Source: Cercis canadensis
Taxonomy: Eukaryota; Streptophyta; Magnoliopsida; Fabales; Fabaceae
Length of the DNA stretch: 64,000 bases
Direction: 5' to 3'
Assembly (NCBI GenBank): GCA_003255065.1
Contig: QAOA01000580.1
Coordinates: forward strand, 817,679 to 881,678
Part shown: piece by piece, positions 1 to 10,741 of the stretch
How positions within the stretch are numbered: position 1 is the stretch's first letter
Layout: each line of letters opens with the position of its first letter
The notes under the pieces: model-generated
Database searches by the model: none
Told to the model about the DNA's origin: nothing
What the model saw: the letters and a program-made list of their open reading frames with translations, nothing else
Translations under genes and position numbers: made by a program

Positions 1-189
1 ACCAAGCATATAAATGTTAGGTTTCATGCCATCAGGCAAGCTGAAAAAGAAGGTGAAGTGCAGCTGATTCATTGCAGCTCAGAAAATCAACTTGCAGACA
101 TCATGACCAAGTCACTTGCAGCTAGAAGGTTTGAAGATTTAAAAGTCAAACTGGGAGTCTCCATGAAAAATCGTGAGGAGGAGTGTTGA
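1..189 (+). CDS. Ty1-copia polyprotein, C-terminal end (RNase H tail)
   Basis: Open from the first base of the window to TGA at 187-189, giving 62 residues. The reading contains TKHINVRFHAIRQAE, then LIHCSSENQLADIMTKSL, then RFEDLKVKLGV. This is the characteristic end of copia-type reverse transcriptase/RNase H polyproteins. The last codons run through a purine-rich GAGGAGGAG tract, the likely polypurine tract, and the stop lies at the edge of the LTR, as usual in copia elements. The rest of the element (gag, protease, integrase, RT) lies outside the window. Whether the complete copy is active cannot be judged. Confidence 0.9.
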   Translation, partial: TKHINVRFHAIRQAEKEGEVQLIHCSSENQLADIMTKSLAARRFEDLKVKLGVSMKNREEEC

Positions 190-471
190 AATCAGATTTT
201 TCTAGATACTCCTAAGTTAGTTAATATTTTGTAATGGTATATGTTACTGTGGAGGGTTAGTTAAAAGGAATGGATGTCCATGTTTTATGGAAAGATTTTT
301 TGTAAGAGTTGTTAAGGGTATGTTGTAATAGGTATGGCCCTCCTTAAATCATGGAATCATGTCCTTTATGTATATGTATCAGCAAGTATCAATGAGAATA
401 GAGGGAAGTCATTACTCAAAAACAAAAACTTGTGCTACTTCTATCTTTCTCTTTATTCTAAGGTTCAAACA
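184..471 (+). mobile_element. 3' LTR of the Ty1-copia retrotransposon
   Basis: Starts TGTTGAA directly after the purine tract and ends near TTCAAACA, an imperfect inverted match, as expected for TG...CA LTR boundaries. The start is well supported by the polyprotein end and polypurine tract. The 3' boundary is inferred from the inverted end and could shift by about 10 bases. The element ends about 40 bases from the splice donor of the neighbouring dioxygenase exon 2, so it sits in what would be that gene's second intron. Confidence 0.7.
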
Positions 472-510
472 AAAATTATCAATTATGTCAAAAAGATCCT
501 ATATACGTAC

Positions 511-1084
511 TTGAAACCTGGCACTGAAAGTGGCCATAACTTGAGTTTCCTATGTTCAGGTGGGTATGCCAATAAGAAGATAAGGTCAGCCCAATCAAGT
601 TTCTGCTCTTCTGATACCACAAAGCCTTGACCATATCCTTGGATATCATTCTCTGCCATTGCATACTTCTTTTTCTCCTCGTATGGGAGATCAAAAAATC
701 CTTTTCCTGATTCCTTCATTCTATATATTAATTCCTCTGCCACTCCATGATTTACTAACTACATAAAATGTTAGGACATCAAATTATTTTTGCAGAACTC
801 ATAAGGAGAAGACTTAAATTTATGGGAGGGTGTACCTGGAAGAAACCCCACTCCTTGCAAGCAAAATCAAGCTTGTTTATTTCATCTTCATCTCTTTTGG
901 CCAGGAAGGAGAAATCTATTACTGGAATTTCAGATGAAGTTGGAGATTGCTCATCAATAACTGGCCTGTCTTTGTATTCTCTGATGTATCTATCAGGAAC
1001 AGTTTGAGAGTCATTCCTCACTATCTCCTGTACACTAGGGACTGGTAAAGATTTTCCCCATCCCAAACCATTATCTTCTGCCAT
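511..1084 (-). CDS. 2-oxoglutarate/Fe(II)-dependent dioxygenase (SRG1-like), first two exons only
   Basis: Exon 1 is 1084-836 (83 codons) and exon 2 is 758-511, with donors CAG|GTACAC and TTTCAA|GTACGT. Exon 1 carries the N-terminal DIOX_N pattern: LGWGKSLPVPSVQEIV, IPVIDFS and the EWGFFQ stretch. Exon 2 continues LVNHGVAEEL and KKKYAMAENDIQGYGQ and ends ...WPLSVPGF(K). The frame is intact, unlike the neighbour at 1840-3389. The catalytic half (HxD, second His, RxS) is not present before the copia LTR 40 bases downstream. It either lies beyond the retrotransposon outside the window or is lost. The family uses Fe(II), 2-oxoglutarate and O2 on small metabolites; the substrate is unknown. Compared with its neighbour, the N-terminus lacks about nine residues because the upstream bases are shifted. 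Confidence 0.75.
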
Positions 1085-1839
1085 ATGCTTCTGTCTTCAA
1101 CTTTATCATTTACTTGTGCTCTCTAAGTGAGCCAGAGCCATTTGATTCTTATTTGTCACCCTTTAAGGCCAACAGGAGCTTTTCTTCTTATTTTATTTTG
1201 CATTTGGTATTTTGTCCTGGCTAACTTAGCTATCACCTTTTTGTTTTTACATTTGCGAAGGTTGAGTTTTATATATATATCCGTCCGTGTCACTTTTCTT
1301 GGATCATTTAACAAGGATAAAAATCAAAACTACTTGCATACCATTTCTTTCACACCCTTCTATATTTACCGGTAACATTTGTTATATATTATGACGTTGT
1401 GAACTTTTGACCTGTCATAGCTTTAGCAAAATTTTTCTTAAAAAATTCCTATTGGAGTGGAATTTTCATTTGCCTGCAAAGGTTATCAAGACTCTAAAGA
1501 GCAAGATGTATTATTATCTTTGGGGTGGAAATAACAGAAGTAGATTTTTAAGAATCTTACAGATTGGACTAAAGCTTCCATCCTCAGGAAAATTTGGAAT
1601 CTGTTTGCTGATGCAGGTTCTTTGTGGGTCTTTCACTGTAAGGGTGGACATGACCACTTTTCACAGTGTAAAAATTGAAAGCTTCTAGACTATTACAATG
1701 AAAAGTAAAAGCTTCAGCTTTTGGGTTGAATCCACCGCTGAAAGCATAATAAGTGAAGTGTTTTGTTATTATTTCAGATCAATGCTGCAGAATACACACA
1801 CTTTCTTGGGTTGCATCCAGAAAAGGCAGAAAACACTGT
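1085..1839. other. Intergenic, between the two dioxygenase copies
   Basis: No convincing coding region or repeat seen. The short open frames here have no recognisable domain. The stretch holds the promoter side of the truncated copy and the 3' flank of the pseudogene copy. Confidence 0.5.
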
Positions 1840-3389
1840 TTACTTGCCTTCTAACTTAAAAAAGTCAAGGACCTTTCCATCCAGTTTTCTGCATAGATGG
1901 CACCAAAGGTATTCAATGTACTTGATCCCTTTGTACATGGCAAGACAATCATGCACCATTGGTTCCAGTGGATAAATTTCAGCTTCTTCATGTGGGAGCA
2001 CAGTCATAGCAATTGAAATTCTCGCTTTGGTTGCATTTGTTACAGCTCTGTGCTAACGCTTTTGTAAGTACCATTACTCCACATCTGCATAATCAGTGAA
2101 CAAGTTACTATGGTCATATAAGGTTTTACACACAAAGTGGTAAAAGAACTTCATAGTCTTGTTCAAATCATAATCAGAGAGTTGAGGCTGTAAATAATTT
2201 CAACATTTTCAGGTACTTCCACGATGTCGCCAACGTTAACAACAAGAACACCAGGCACTGGTTTGACAGGAATCCAACTTCCTTCATGCTTAATTTGAAG
2301 GCCAGTGATATCATCATCTTGTAGAAGTAAGGTTATGGCACAGCCATCAGAATGTGGACTAAGACCAAGAACAAGGTCAGGCTTGGAGCAAGGTGGATAA
2401 TAGTTCATGCGCATTCCTATTTTGATTATTTGGTGCAACTCTTTCAGACTGTTCTCTTCTATTCCCATTAACATTGATAAATTGGCATATATATATATTT
2501 CTGTTGAGTACTCTGCCACTGTCTTCCTGTAATTCACATCATTAAATTAAATAAGACATTAGAAACATAACTATACAGTTTAGTTCTGAATAAAGTAGAG
2601 TTTCCAAAGTTTATGATAACTTACAAACAAATCATGCTTCTCATATTTAAATTTCTAACTTTTCCAATACCAGAATTTTGAGAATGTCATCAAGTTATGT
2701 GTTTTATGAGCTTCAACTTTGTTTGAAAATATTTACATGGATTCTCTTTAACCTGAAGTTTTTTTCTGCATTTTCAGTAATACATACTTGAAACCTGGTG
2801 GTGTGAGTGGCCAGTAGTTAAGATTCCTGCATTCAGGTGGGTATGTCAATAAGAAAATAAGGTCATTCCAATCCAGTTTCTGCTCTTGTGATACAACGTA
2901 GGCTTGTCCATATCCTTGAAGATCATTCTCTGCCATAGCTTACTTATTTTTCTCCTCCAAAGGGAGCTCAAAAACTACTCTTGTTCCCTCCTTCATCTTA
3001 TGTAGCAATTCTTCTGCAGCTCCATGATTCACTAACTATATACAGTATCAGGACATCAAAAAATTGGTGAAATATACATTCAAAAATCGATTGTCACTTA
3101 TGGAAGGGCATACCTGAAAGAAACCCCACTCTTGGCAAGCAAAATCCAGCTTCTTTTGTTCATTTTCATCTCTGTTGACCAGCAAGGAGAAATCTATAAC
3201 TGGAATTTCAGATGAAGTTAGACACAGCCCATCAATAACTGGCCTGTCTTTGGATTCTCTGATGTATCTTTCAGGAACAGTCTCAGAATCATTTCTCACC
3301 ATCTCCTGAACACTTGGTACTGGCAAAGATTTTCCCCATCCCAAACCATCATCTTCTTGCATGCTTCTGTTTTCAGCTTTCACATCCAT
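1840..3389 (-). pseudogene. SRG1-like 2-oxoglutarate/Fe(II) dioxygenase, broken by a nonsense codon and a frameshift
   Basis: Four exons can be placed: 3389-3114, 3035-2788, 2526-2217 and 2084-1840. All have GT-AG borders and matching phases. Exon 3 has MNYYPPCSKPDLVLGLSPHSD, with the HxD iron ligands in PHSD. Exon 4 has the second ligand His (EHRA position), ARIS (the 2OG-binding RxS) and the C-terminal tail ending in TAA at 1840. Two lesions are visible. In exon 2, codon 2940-2942 is TAA where the sister copy has TAT (KKKYAMAE). In exon 4, near 2054, one base is missing just before HRA, shifting the frame ahead of the second iron ligand. Exon 3 also looks slightly shortened before the MNYYPP block. 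The gene should be non-functional unless both lesions are sequencing errors. Confidence 0.85.
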
Positions 3390-5077
3390 TTGTGTTCTCT
3401 CTCAGGAGCAAGCAAAACATGTCATTGACTTTAAAGCCACCATTCAAGGCATTTAAAGCTTCTCTCTTTATTTTATTTTGTAACTTGGTTTTTAATACAC
3501 TTTGGCTGATGGCATCAAGAGTTTATCAAAACTCCTAGCTATAACACATTATTTAAGTGACTAGTGTTATATAATTTGGACCATCATAATTATAAACTGT
3601 AGGAAAAGGATGTTGTTATTTCAGATGAGGTGAGAATGCTTCTATATTGAGATTTACAGTACAAAAACTTGTTTTTTTGGTGGAGGTGGGTCCAGATTGT
3701 GGAGCTCCCTAAAAATTGGCCTACCTTAATATAATGGGATTAGAAAAGTTGAAAGAAAATGATTTTGGTGAAGTCGATGGGTATATCTTCAGGATAATGC
3801 TTCCATGGAGTAGCATAATGCATATTTTTCTTTTTAATTTGAAGCTTTTCCTGTTAGAAAGTTATAATCTTACTCTTTGGGTGACCAAGATAATGCATGC
3901 TATTCTGCTAAATTCTTCAAGCCTCATCTCTGTTTTGCTGGAGATGAGGATGGTGTTGAGAGAACTAATGGCTTGCATCTAAAAATAGACCATTAACTAG
4001 AACTGAGTTGGAGGAAGAATGAGCTGATTAGAGTAGTAGGGCCAAGAGTGTTATTTATTAATTTATGTTTCACATTTACACTTGCTACTACTGATAAATC
4101 TGCTTTAGACATAACATGTGAGCAGCTAAGATACTTGACTTCCCTCTGCCAATTCATTGCAGCTTAACATACTTGAGAAGCCTGCCAATTAAGCAAGACA
4201 TCTTTGGTTAATAAACAAAGACCAGAAGAAACATAAAATTTTATTGCTCACCCAAAACAACCAAAAACATATATTTGATTTTATCTTTATTTTCCTACTC
4301 TTAATTTAATTCTCCCATTATCTGAAAGGTATGTGGAGTTCAATTTTTTGATGGCCACGTTTCTTCTAAAACCCATACAAATTTTTGCAACCTCTTATGT
4401 TTTTTTCTTGGACCCCATATGCTTTTAATTCCTCATCTATAAGACCATTACCACCACCTGCTCTCTTAATTTCATAGGTGATAGCCCCTATTATTTATTG
4501 GACAAGGTCCAGATAAGAGAAACGACAAGTACATAGTAATGTTTATATGATCACATGGCTGGCATCAACATCATGTTTTAATCTCTCTATTTAGAATGAA
4601 AAAGAAAAGGACAAAATGAATTTGAACGTGTCATGATGAACCACATAAGTAGGACTGCCAAGTGTCAAAGAATTGTAGGCTTTGATATTACATTCATCAA
4701 CCAAGAGATTCTTTCATTCTAGAGGGATTATTTTGTTTTGCACGTTTGTTTTCTCTCTTTAGTATGCAATTGATCGAGCTTAACAGCCTAAAATTTTATG
4801 GCCATTTATACCATTGTTTCAATGCTTACATGTATTTGATATATATATCATCATATTCAAACAAAATGGAATTTCATAATAACAAAATGCCTGAACTTGT
4901 TCAGGAAAATTAAGATGCAAATGAATTAATTAATAGAAGAATCAAAAAGAAAATGGCAAGAGTGAAAAGCCAAGCAGGAAATTAAGTGAGACAGTTTTGT
5001 ATTTCATCTATAAGAAGAAAAAACACAAGAATAGAAAAGTTGTGTGCTGTTTTACCTCATTGAACTTGTTTTGAGCA
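3390..5077. other. Intergenic
   Basis: AT-rich with no supported gene. An 88-codon open frame around 3716-3982 has no recognisable domain. The stretch includes the promoter side of the dioxygenase pseudogene and the 3' flank of the RADIALIS-like gene. Confidence 0.5.
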
Positions 5078-5350
5078 TTACCTCTCTTGTTCATTGATAT
5101 TGCAGGTGCTTGGTATGGACTTGTAGTTGGGAATGGGAACAAGGCCAGATTCTATGTGTATAAGATCCTCTAAAAGGACTTGATAGTGCCTCTTCACTTC
5201 CTCAGCTGATTTATCACCAACTGCTTTGGCTATATTTTGCCATCTCTCTGGGGTTTCTTTGTCATACAAAGCAAGTGCCCTTTCAAACTCTTTGTTCTGT
5301 CTTGGTGTCCAAGAGCAACAATCCTCTTTGCTCTGAGATTTTGAACCCAT
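5078..5350 (-). CDS. RADIALIS-like single-MYB (SANT) transcription factor
   Basis: 90 residues, full length for the RADIALIS/RL/RSM group (usually 80-100). One MYB/SANT repeat spans residues ~12-62: [20 protein letters not shown], then [10 protein letters not shown], then [20 protein letters not shown]. The first two regularly spaced tryptophans are present (W14, W37), and tyrosine (Y56, in HYQ) replaces the third, as is typical for this class. The C-terminal tail is short (VPIPNY). These proteins act in the nucleus, often by competing with larger MYB partners, in floral symmetry and cell-expansion programmes. The start is the first in-frame ATG after an upstream stop. A small intron in the tail, as some family members have, is not needed here. 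The exact RL paralogue cannot be named. Confidence 0.88.
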   Translation of the reverse strand: MGSKSQSKEDCCSWTPRQNKEFERALALYDKETPERWQNIAKAVGDKSAEEVKRHYQVLLEDLIHIESGLVPIPNYKSIPSTCNINEQER

Positions 5351-5530
5351 ATTTGTTATTTGATGAGCTCAGGTTTCAAAAACTAGTGCTTATTATATTA
5401 ACTTACTGGTAATGAAAGGTTCTGTTTCCGTGCAATTGAGGTGAGCACAAGAAGAGAAGAGAAGGAAGAGCAAGAAAGAAACAAGAGAACAATGTGGTTG
5501 GTTTGCTTGAGGGAATGGTATGTGTGCTCT

Positions 5531-5539
5531 GTTTATAAA
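5531..5539 (-). promoter_or_regulatory. Candidate TATA box of the RADIALIS-like gene
   Basis: The minus strand reads TTTATAAAC about 180 bases upstream of the start codon. This would give a 5' leader of ~150 bases. It is a motif and position match only. Confidence 0.4.
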
Positions 5540-6846
5540 TGTTGGAAGAGTACCTGTAAATGCACACCTTCTTTACACTTGCATACGTGGCACAATTTCA
5601 ATTTAACTGAACTACCTAGTTCAAATTATTTACATCTACACGTCCAAATGTGTAGATAAATTCACATGTTGAAATTACAAGGATGGTGGATCATAGCTCA
5701 TCACTTTTAGAACCCACTGCCAAATAGTTTTGGATTTTATGGAAAATTTAAGACAAACATACAGAAGGAGATAATGTTTCATCACCTTTTGACAATTATC
5801 ATGAACTAATATTCGGATAAGTAGGCAGTTATATATAGCTTGTGTATATCAGGTAGCTGTTACAGCTTAGGATAATTACTAGTTGCCTTTATCTTGTACT
5901 TTCGTATATGTATAAATTTACGATGTTAGTGGCTTGAATTTTGGATTACCTGTTCCATGATTTGATCCGATAGAAATAACTTTTGAAAGCAACAAAAGAT
6001 AAAAGCATGTGATGTTATGAACAAATTTCATGTTTTTATACTTTCCATGCACACTTTCCGGATCGGGTTTGACACACTAAATAAAAGATCAAACTTAGGA
6101 TTAGATATATGTTGTTGGAACAAATTAATCCCAACTAGAAAGCAAAGCATTAACTAGATTTGTGTGATACAGTCGACAGTGACTAGAGGATAGAGAGTAG
6201 CTTATGAGGTTCTCAGCTCAGCTCCTAGGAACTGGGATTTCGGATGCTTTGTTTCTTTGTTTGTTCTGAACAACATTCGAAAAGCTTCTAGGCTGCTCAC
6301 TGTGTCTCTCGTACCATGATATATATGACTCACTCTCTTTATCTTTCCACTTTTGTTGGAATTTTCAAATGCAGTCTGTTTCATATGTGCTTGCTGAATT
6401 GGATAAGACGAGGACTCTGTCCACTACTTGCTTTAACTTTTTTTCTTAGCAGAGAATCACAAAGTGAGAAACTCTATCTCTCTCGGCAGAGAAAAAGGTT
6501 CTTTACCATAACTAAGCTTGATTGCTATATAGAACACATGAAACCGACTTGAGATTCCAAGACTTGAATATGCAAAATTTGTTTCTATATAAAAAGCAAT
6601 AAACTCTAACCTTCATAACAACACTATATATAAGAGGCATAACCCTTTCCATAATCACTTATTTATTATCATTCTTAATCGATGATTTTATTTTTTCCCA
6701 TTTTTTCTCAGTTTAGTTTTGGAAAATATACTATAGCAAAGTTTACCCTTTTAACATATTAGCATTTTATAGAAAGATATCCCAAGATTCCAGGCAGAAT
6801 GTTAATAATATCAAGACAATATATGGTCCAAAATCCTTGTGGTCAT

Positions 6847-7084
6847 ATTTTTTTTGGTAACTTGGGATCAATGGCCTAATTCCAACATTTGGATGGAGCC
6901 AAACTTACCAAAGCTGGGGCAAATCATCCCTGCTCCAAGAGTTTTATTGTGGAAGCACCTACAATTATAACTTTGTGTGGAGTAACATTTTGAGACTCTT
7001 ATTTTGTTAATAAAAGGCCTCGAACACAAGACCCTCTTCTTGAAGAGAGAATCTTGTGACCAATTGATCTATAGCTCAGTTGGC
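6847..7084 (-). mobile_element. tRNA-derived SINE, copy 1 (full length)
   Basis: Read on the minus strand, it begins with a tRNA-like head: a box A-like TAGATCAATTGG, then a box B-like GTGTTCGAGGCC. It runs ~235 bases and ends in an A-rich tail. It is flanked by a 13-bp target-site duplication with one mismatch (6834-6846 and 7085-7097, TCCTTRTGGTCAT on the plus strand). Related copies are at 37864-38098, 51028-51262 and 56545-56735. The target duplications and poly(A) tail indicate LINE-mediated insertion. Confidence 0.82.
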
Positions 7085-8864
7085 TCCTTATGGTCATTTT
7101 CATTTCTTTTCTCTTTCTCTAACTTCCCCAACCATCTACTAAATAAAGAAGAAAACATTTCTGCTTATAATCCAAAAATCTTTCCATCTAATTACTTTTT
7201 TCAGGAACATTCAAAGTATGAATATCTTATTGAGTCACCACCGTGTGAGAAGAAAGCTACCTAACAGAGAAGAAAGTTACCTAACAGACAAGAATGGATA
7301 TGATCATACAGACAAGATCAGAAAGGATAGCAAGGTGACCAAGACCAAACATACCCATTTTTAATTGTTTGGTGTAGTAAAAATTTTCATATAAAATTAA
7401 TGATATGGTTTCTGCATTGTCTGCTTACTGTTCAAAAATCTTTGTCATGGTTTCTGTGTTTGATGCAGATGCCGTAGAAGTAAAGGCAGTGATAACTTTG
7501 TTGGATGCAGTGGTCCAGTGCCTCTTTATGTGATATGAACAAGACTTCTAAAAGGACTCGTGCAAAATGCAGCAACATATCCAAATTCTCATCTTCTGTA
7601 CCTGACTACCTGGAGACTTGTTCTTTCAAGTTTAATGAATTTCTTGCCTTACTTCAAACTCAAATTGATGGAACTATAATTCTCAGAATAGGCTATAAGA
7701 TCAATTACTCTCAGAAAGTTTCAAAACTAACCAAGTGGTTAATAAAATTATTCAACGAAAAAGTTAATATAAAACTCACATGAGAACTAGAAAAGTTTCA
7801 ATTTTTAACTTTAAATAGCCAAAAGGTTAAAATTTAATGCTACATTTCCCAGTACTTTTACAAGTTTCATGAGCAACTATATTTCGTAGCTTAACACCAA
7901 CCAGAATTCCAGAAGTTCAGAAAGTGTGAAGAAACATTGTCCCCACTAACAGGTTATCTAGATGGGTAATTTTCCATACCAATATTCTTAATTATTAGAA
8001 AAGGAAGTTAGTTGTAATGCAAATATGATAGCCCTTTGGAAAAGTTCTATACAAGGACTTGTCATTTATTTTCTTTCAGAGAGCATTTCTACTTTGGCCA
8101 GTGGTCCTTCCTATTATGTGGGAAGGTTATCTTAAAGAGTTTGGATAACTCTCACTTTTCCAGGACTCAGGTCCCAGATCCTTCCTGCTTCTTCATTTTC
8201 AAGAGCCCAAGAAGTAGACCACACATGTAAACTGGTCCCTAACCCTTCAATCTTTTGGAAAAGCTTCAATGTTAAGACTTCATTCACATCTGTTGTGTAA
8301 GTGAGAATGGTTTCAAAGTGGGAACAAAGTACCCTTTTGACCACTATGAGTTTGTGGATAAGCAGAAAAAGGAAAAGCCCTAAGTACCAAACAACGAAAA
8401 TCATACCAGCCCTTTTTTCATGTCTATCATATGTCCATATGCAAGTTGGACATGAATGTTTGATATTTTAAGGGAGTGTGTAAGAGAGGTCATATATAAG
8501 CAGAGAAAAAGCACTAAGAATTGTGTTAGAACTGACAATTTTTGAATTTTTTTATTTTTGGAAATGAATGAGATGGATTTTAGATATGATAATTCTATTA
8601 TGGCACTTTGATTAATCAGATATAGGCACTTTGGTAACCATTCAGATGATTGCAAGGAACTAATGCTTTGATCTTTGGTCACTGATACTACAACTCTTCA
8701 GGGAACTGTTTTCTTGATAGTTCATTTCTCCTAGAACCTTATGAAATGAAATTACAACTACCCTTTTTCCCTAGAATGCCTGGTTAAAAAATTAAAACTA
8801 CCTTTTATCTGACTAATTTATCAGACATAACACTTGATGTTGGCTCACTAAGTCTTTCTTCAAT

Positions 8865-9130
8865 ACCCTTCTGTTGTATGCAAGTCCAACGAAATGAGTG
8901 TACATAACCAACCTTCAGAAGGGTCTCACATAGAACAACAAAAGCAGGAGTCACCAAGTAAATTAATGGGACTTGCTTGTGGTGTAGAGAGCAGAAAACC
9001 CTTCTGTTGTATGCAAGTCCAACAAAATGAGTGTACATAACCAACCTTCAGAAGGGTCTCACATAGAACAACAAAAGCAGGAGTCACCAAGTAAATTAAT
9101 GGGACTTGCTTATGGTGTAGAGAGCAGAAA
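8865..9130. repeat. 133-bp tandem direct duplication
   Basis: 8865-8997 and 8998-9130 are near-identical head-to-tail copies with about two internal substitutions plus junction differences. They start ACCCTTCTGTTGTATGCAAG. Neither unit encodes anything recognisable. The low divergence suggests a recent duplication, for example by unequal exchange or replication slippage. Confidence 0.9.
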
Positions 9131-9912
9131 ACCATGTCGTACAGAAGGCTAATCTGGTATATTGACATGAGGTACCATCATCTAATTAAATTCACCATTA
9201 TTTAATTATTCAAAGGAAGTGATGCTATCCCAGTATTAACATGGTGCTGACCAGTGGGTTTGGGTGCTGAATTCAAAGCAGATTAATTATGGAGAGTAGT
9301 TATCCTTTTATTTACTTTTCTTTTGCAGATGCATATTGATATTCTACAGAGAAAAAAGATTACAAGGTTCAAAATTTACTTATGCTAATTCACAGCCTGC
9401 ATATCGATTTTATTCTTTGAATTTGTGATTGTATTCTCATCTTGTATAAATATCAGCATATGGCCTGCTTTTGTTTTATCTAGTGGACTCACCAGGCAAG
9501 AGTATGGCTCTGCTGAAAGGGGCTGATACTGATTTGATACAATCAGGCTCGGCAGCCTCTTATCCCACTCTTCAAGGCCTGAGCCTTTAAATGATCATAG
9601 AAATCAAGCAGAGGGGTTTCTGTCTTGCAATTTCAATCCAAGTTTTTGTTATGTGGAAGACAACAAATATAGTGAAGCTTAATTAGTGGACCAACAAGCT
9701 TCATGGTCATTGTAGCAAAGAGGGCTACTAAATAGTTAGTAGATAAGCAGAATACAAAACCACTTAAATTCCATTTTGGCAATAACCCATTCTACAAATA
9801 GCGAAAATTAAAGCAAAAGAAAACAGCAAACAGAAAGAATGAAGGACACATTTAGCATACATCCCTTCATTTACTAACTAGTGCCCTTTTTTATCTGCCA
9901 ATACTATATCCA

Positions 9913-10741
9913 TCAATTTGGAGGACAAAATGTTATCACATACCGGGCAGCTTTGCAAGTCTTGAGCGCTGTTGTATCATCATAAGCAAAGCTATAAGCC
10001 TGAGGGCAAATGGCCTTAAAAAGATGAGCAAACACGGTAGGCTTGCAGCTTTTGGGATTTGCAAATTCCCCAGTGCAGCAATACCTATCTGTTTTGGCAG
10101 CCAAACAAGCACTCTTGCAACCCACCACCTTCCCTTGTCTCTGTACAACCAATGCAGAAGGGCAACAAACATTCAAGTCAGCCTCACAAGCTGCAACCCC
10201 ACAACCAACACCACCTTCCACAGGCTTCATTGACACTGGCAGGTTAAACCCATCAACCAAACTAACATCATAGAAATGCAATTCTGATTGAGAGGTTCCA
10301 AGGGTCATTTCTATCAGTGTAGCTGGAGGAACTCCCCCAGTTCCTCTGCACTGCAAAAGCCCTGCACAGTCACCTGTTTGGCATGACCCTTTACCAGTTT
10401 GTTCATCAAAGCAGCAACCTTGTCTACCCCACATTCTCCCTGACCATCCCTCTGGGACTTCAAGAACCACCTCTTCGCCACTCGAAAGAAGAAAGCCTCC
10501 ATCTTTAGGACTTGGGTGGCCTGCACTGCCCAGAATCCCTGGCCAAATGCTCTCTTGGCAGTTGTTTACCATTATGAGTTGAGTCCCATCTGTGAAACAA
10601 CATCAAAAGGCAATAACATGAGTTCCCCGTTATAAAAGACAACAAGTAGAGCAAGTAGAAGAAGTAGAGTGAGTAAGTACCTATTAAGGAGATGGAGATG
10701 AGAATGCACAAGAAGATGAAGAGATGTGAGGAAGTAGGCAT
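9913..10741 (-). CDS. Thaumatin-like protein (PR-5 family), secreted
   Basis: Two exons, 10741-10681 and 10589-9913, join with GT-AG borders (donor ATAG|GTACTT, acceptor TTCACAG) to give 245 residues. Residues 1-20 ([20 protein letters not shown]) form a signal peptide; the mature part begins [11 protein letters not shown]. The thaumatin signature is seen as [10 protein letters not shown], and the acidic-cleft residues appear in order (R in GRMWG, E in LIEMTLG, D in YDVSLVDG, D in YDDTTA). The Cys pattern is that of large TLPs, ending ITFCPPN. Extracellular, a defence or cell-wall protein; some members bind or hydrolyse beta-1,3-glucans. An in-frame ATG at 10861 would add 40 residues ahead of the signal peptide, so 10741 is preferred. 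Confidence 0.92.

Larger units (their letters stand above)
5351..9912. other. Long gene-poor stretch
   Basis: No open frame here carries a recognisable domain on either strand. Supported contents are a TATA candidate at 5531, a SINE at 6847-7084 and a 133-bp tandem duplication at 8865-9130, listed separately. The 3' flank of the thaumatin-like gene occupies the right end. Confidence 0.5.

Noticed and set aside
8132..8682. Two adjacent minus-strand frames of about 90 codons
   Set aside because: No domain, no homology I recognise, and AT-rich hydrophobic composition typical of chance frames.
10024..10273. Plus-strand frames opposite the thaumatin-like gene
   Set aside because: Shadows of the minus-strand coding exon.
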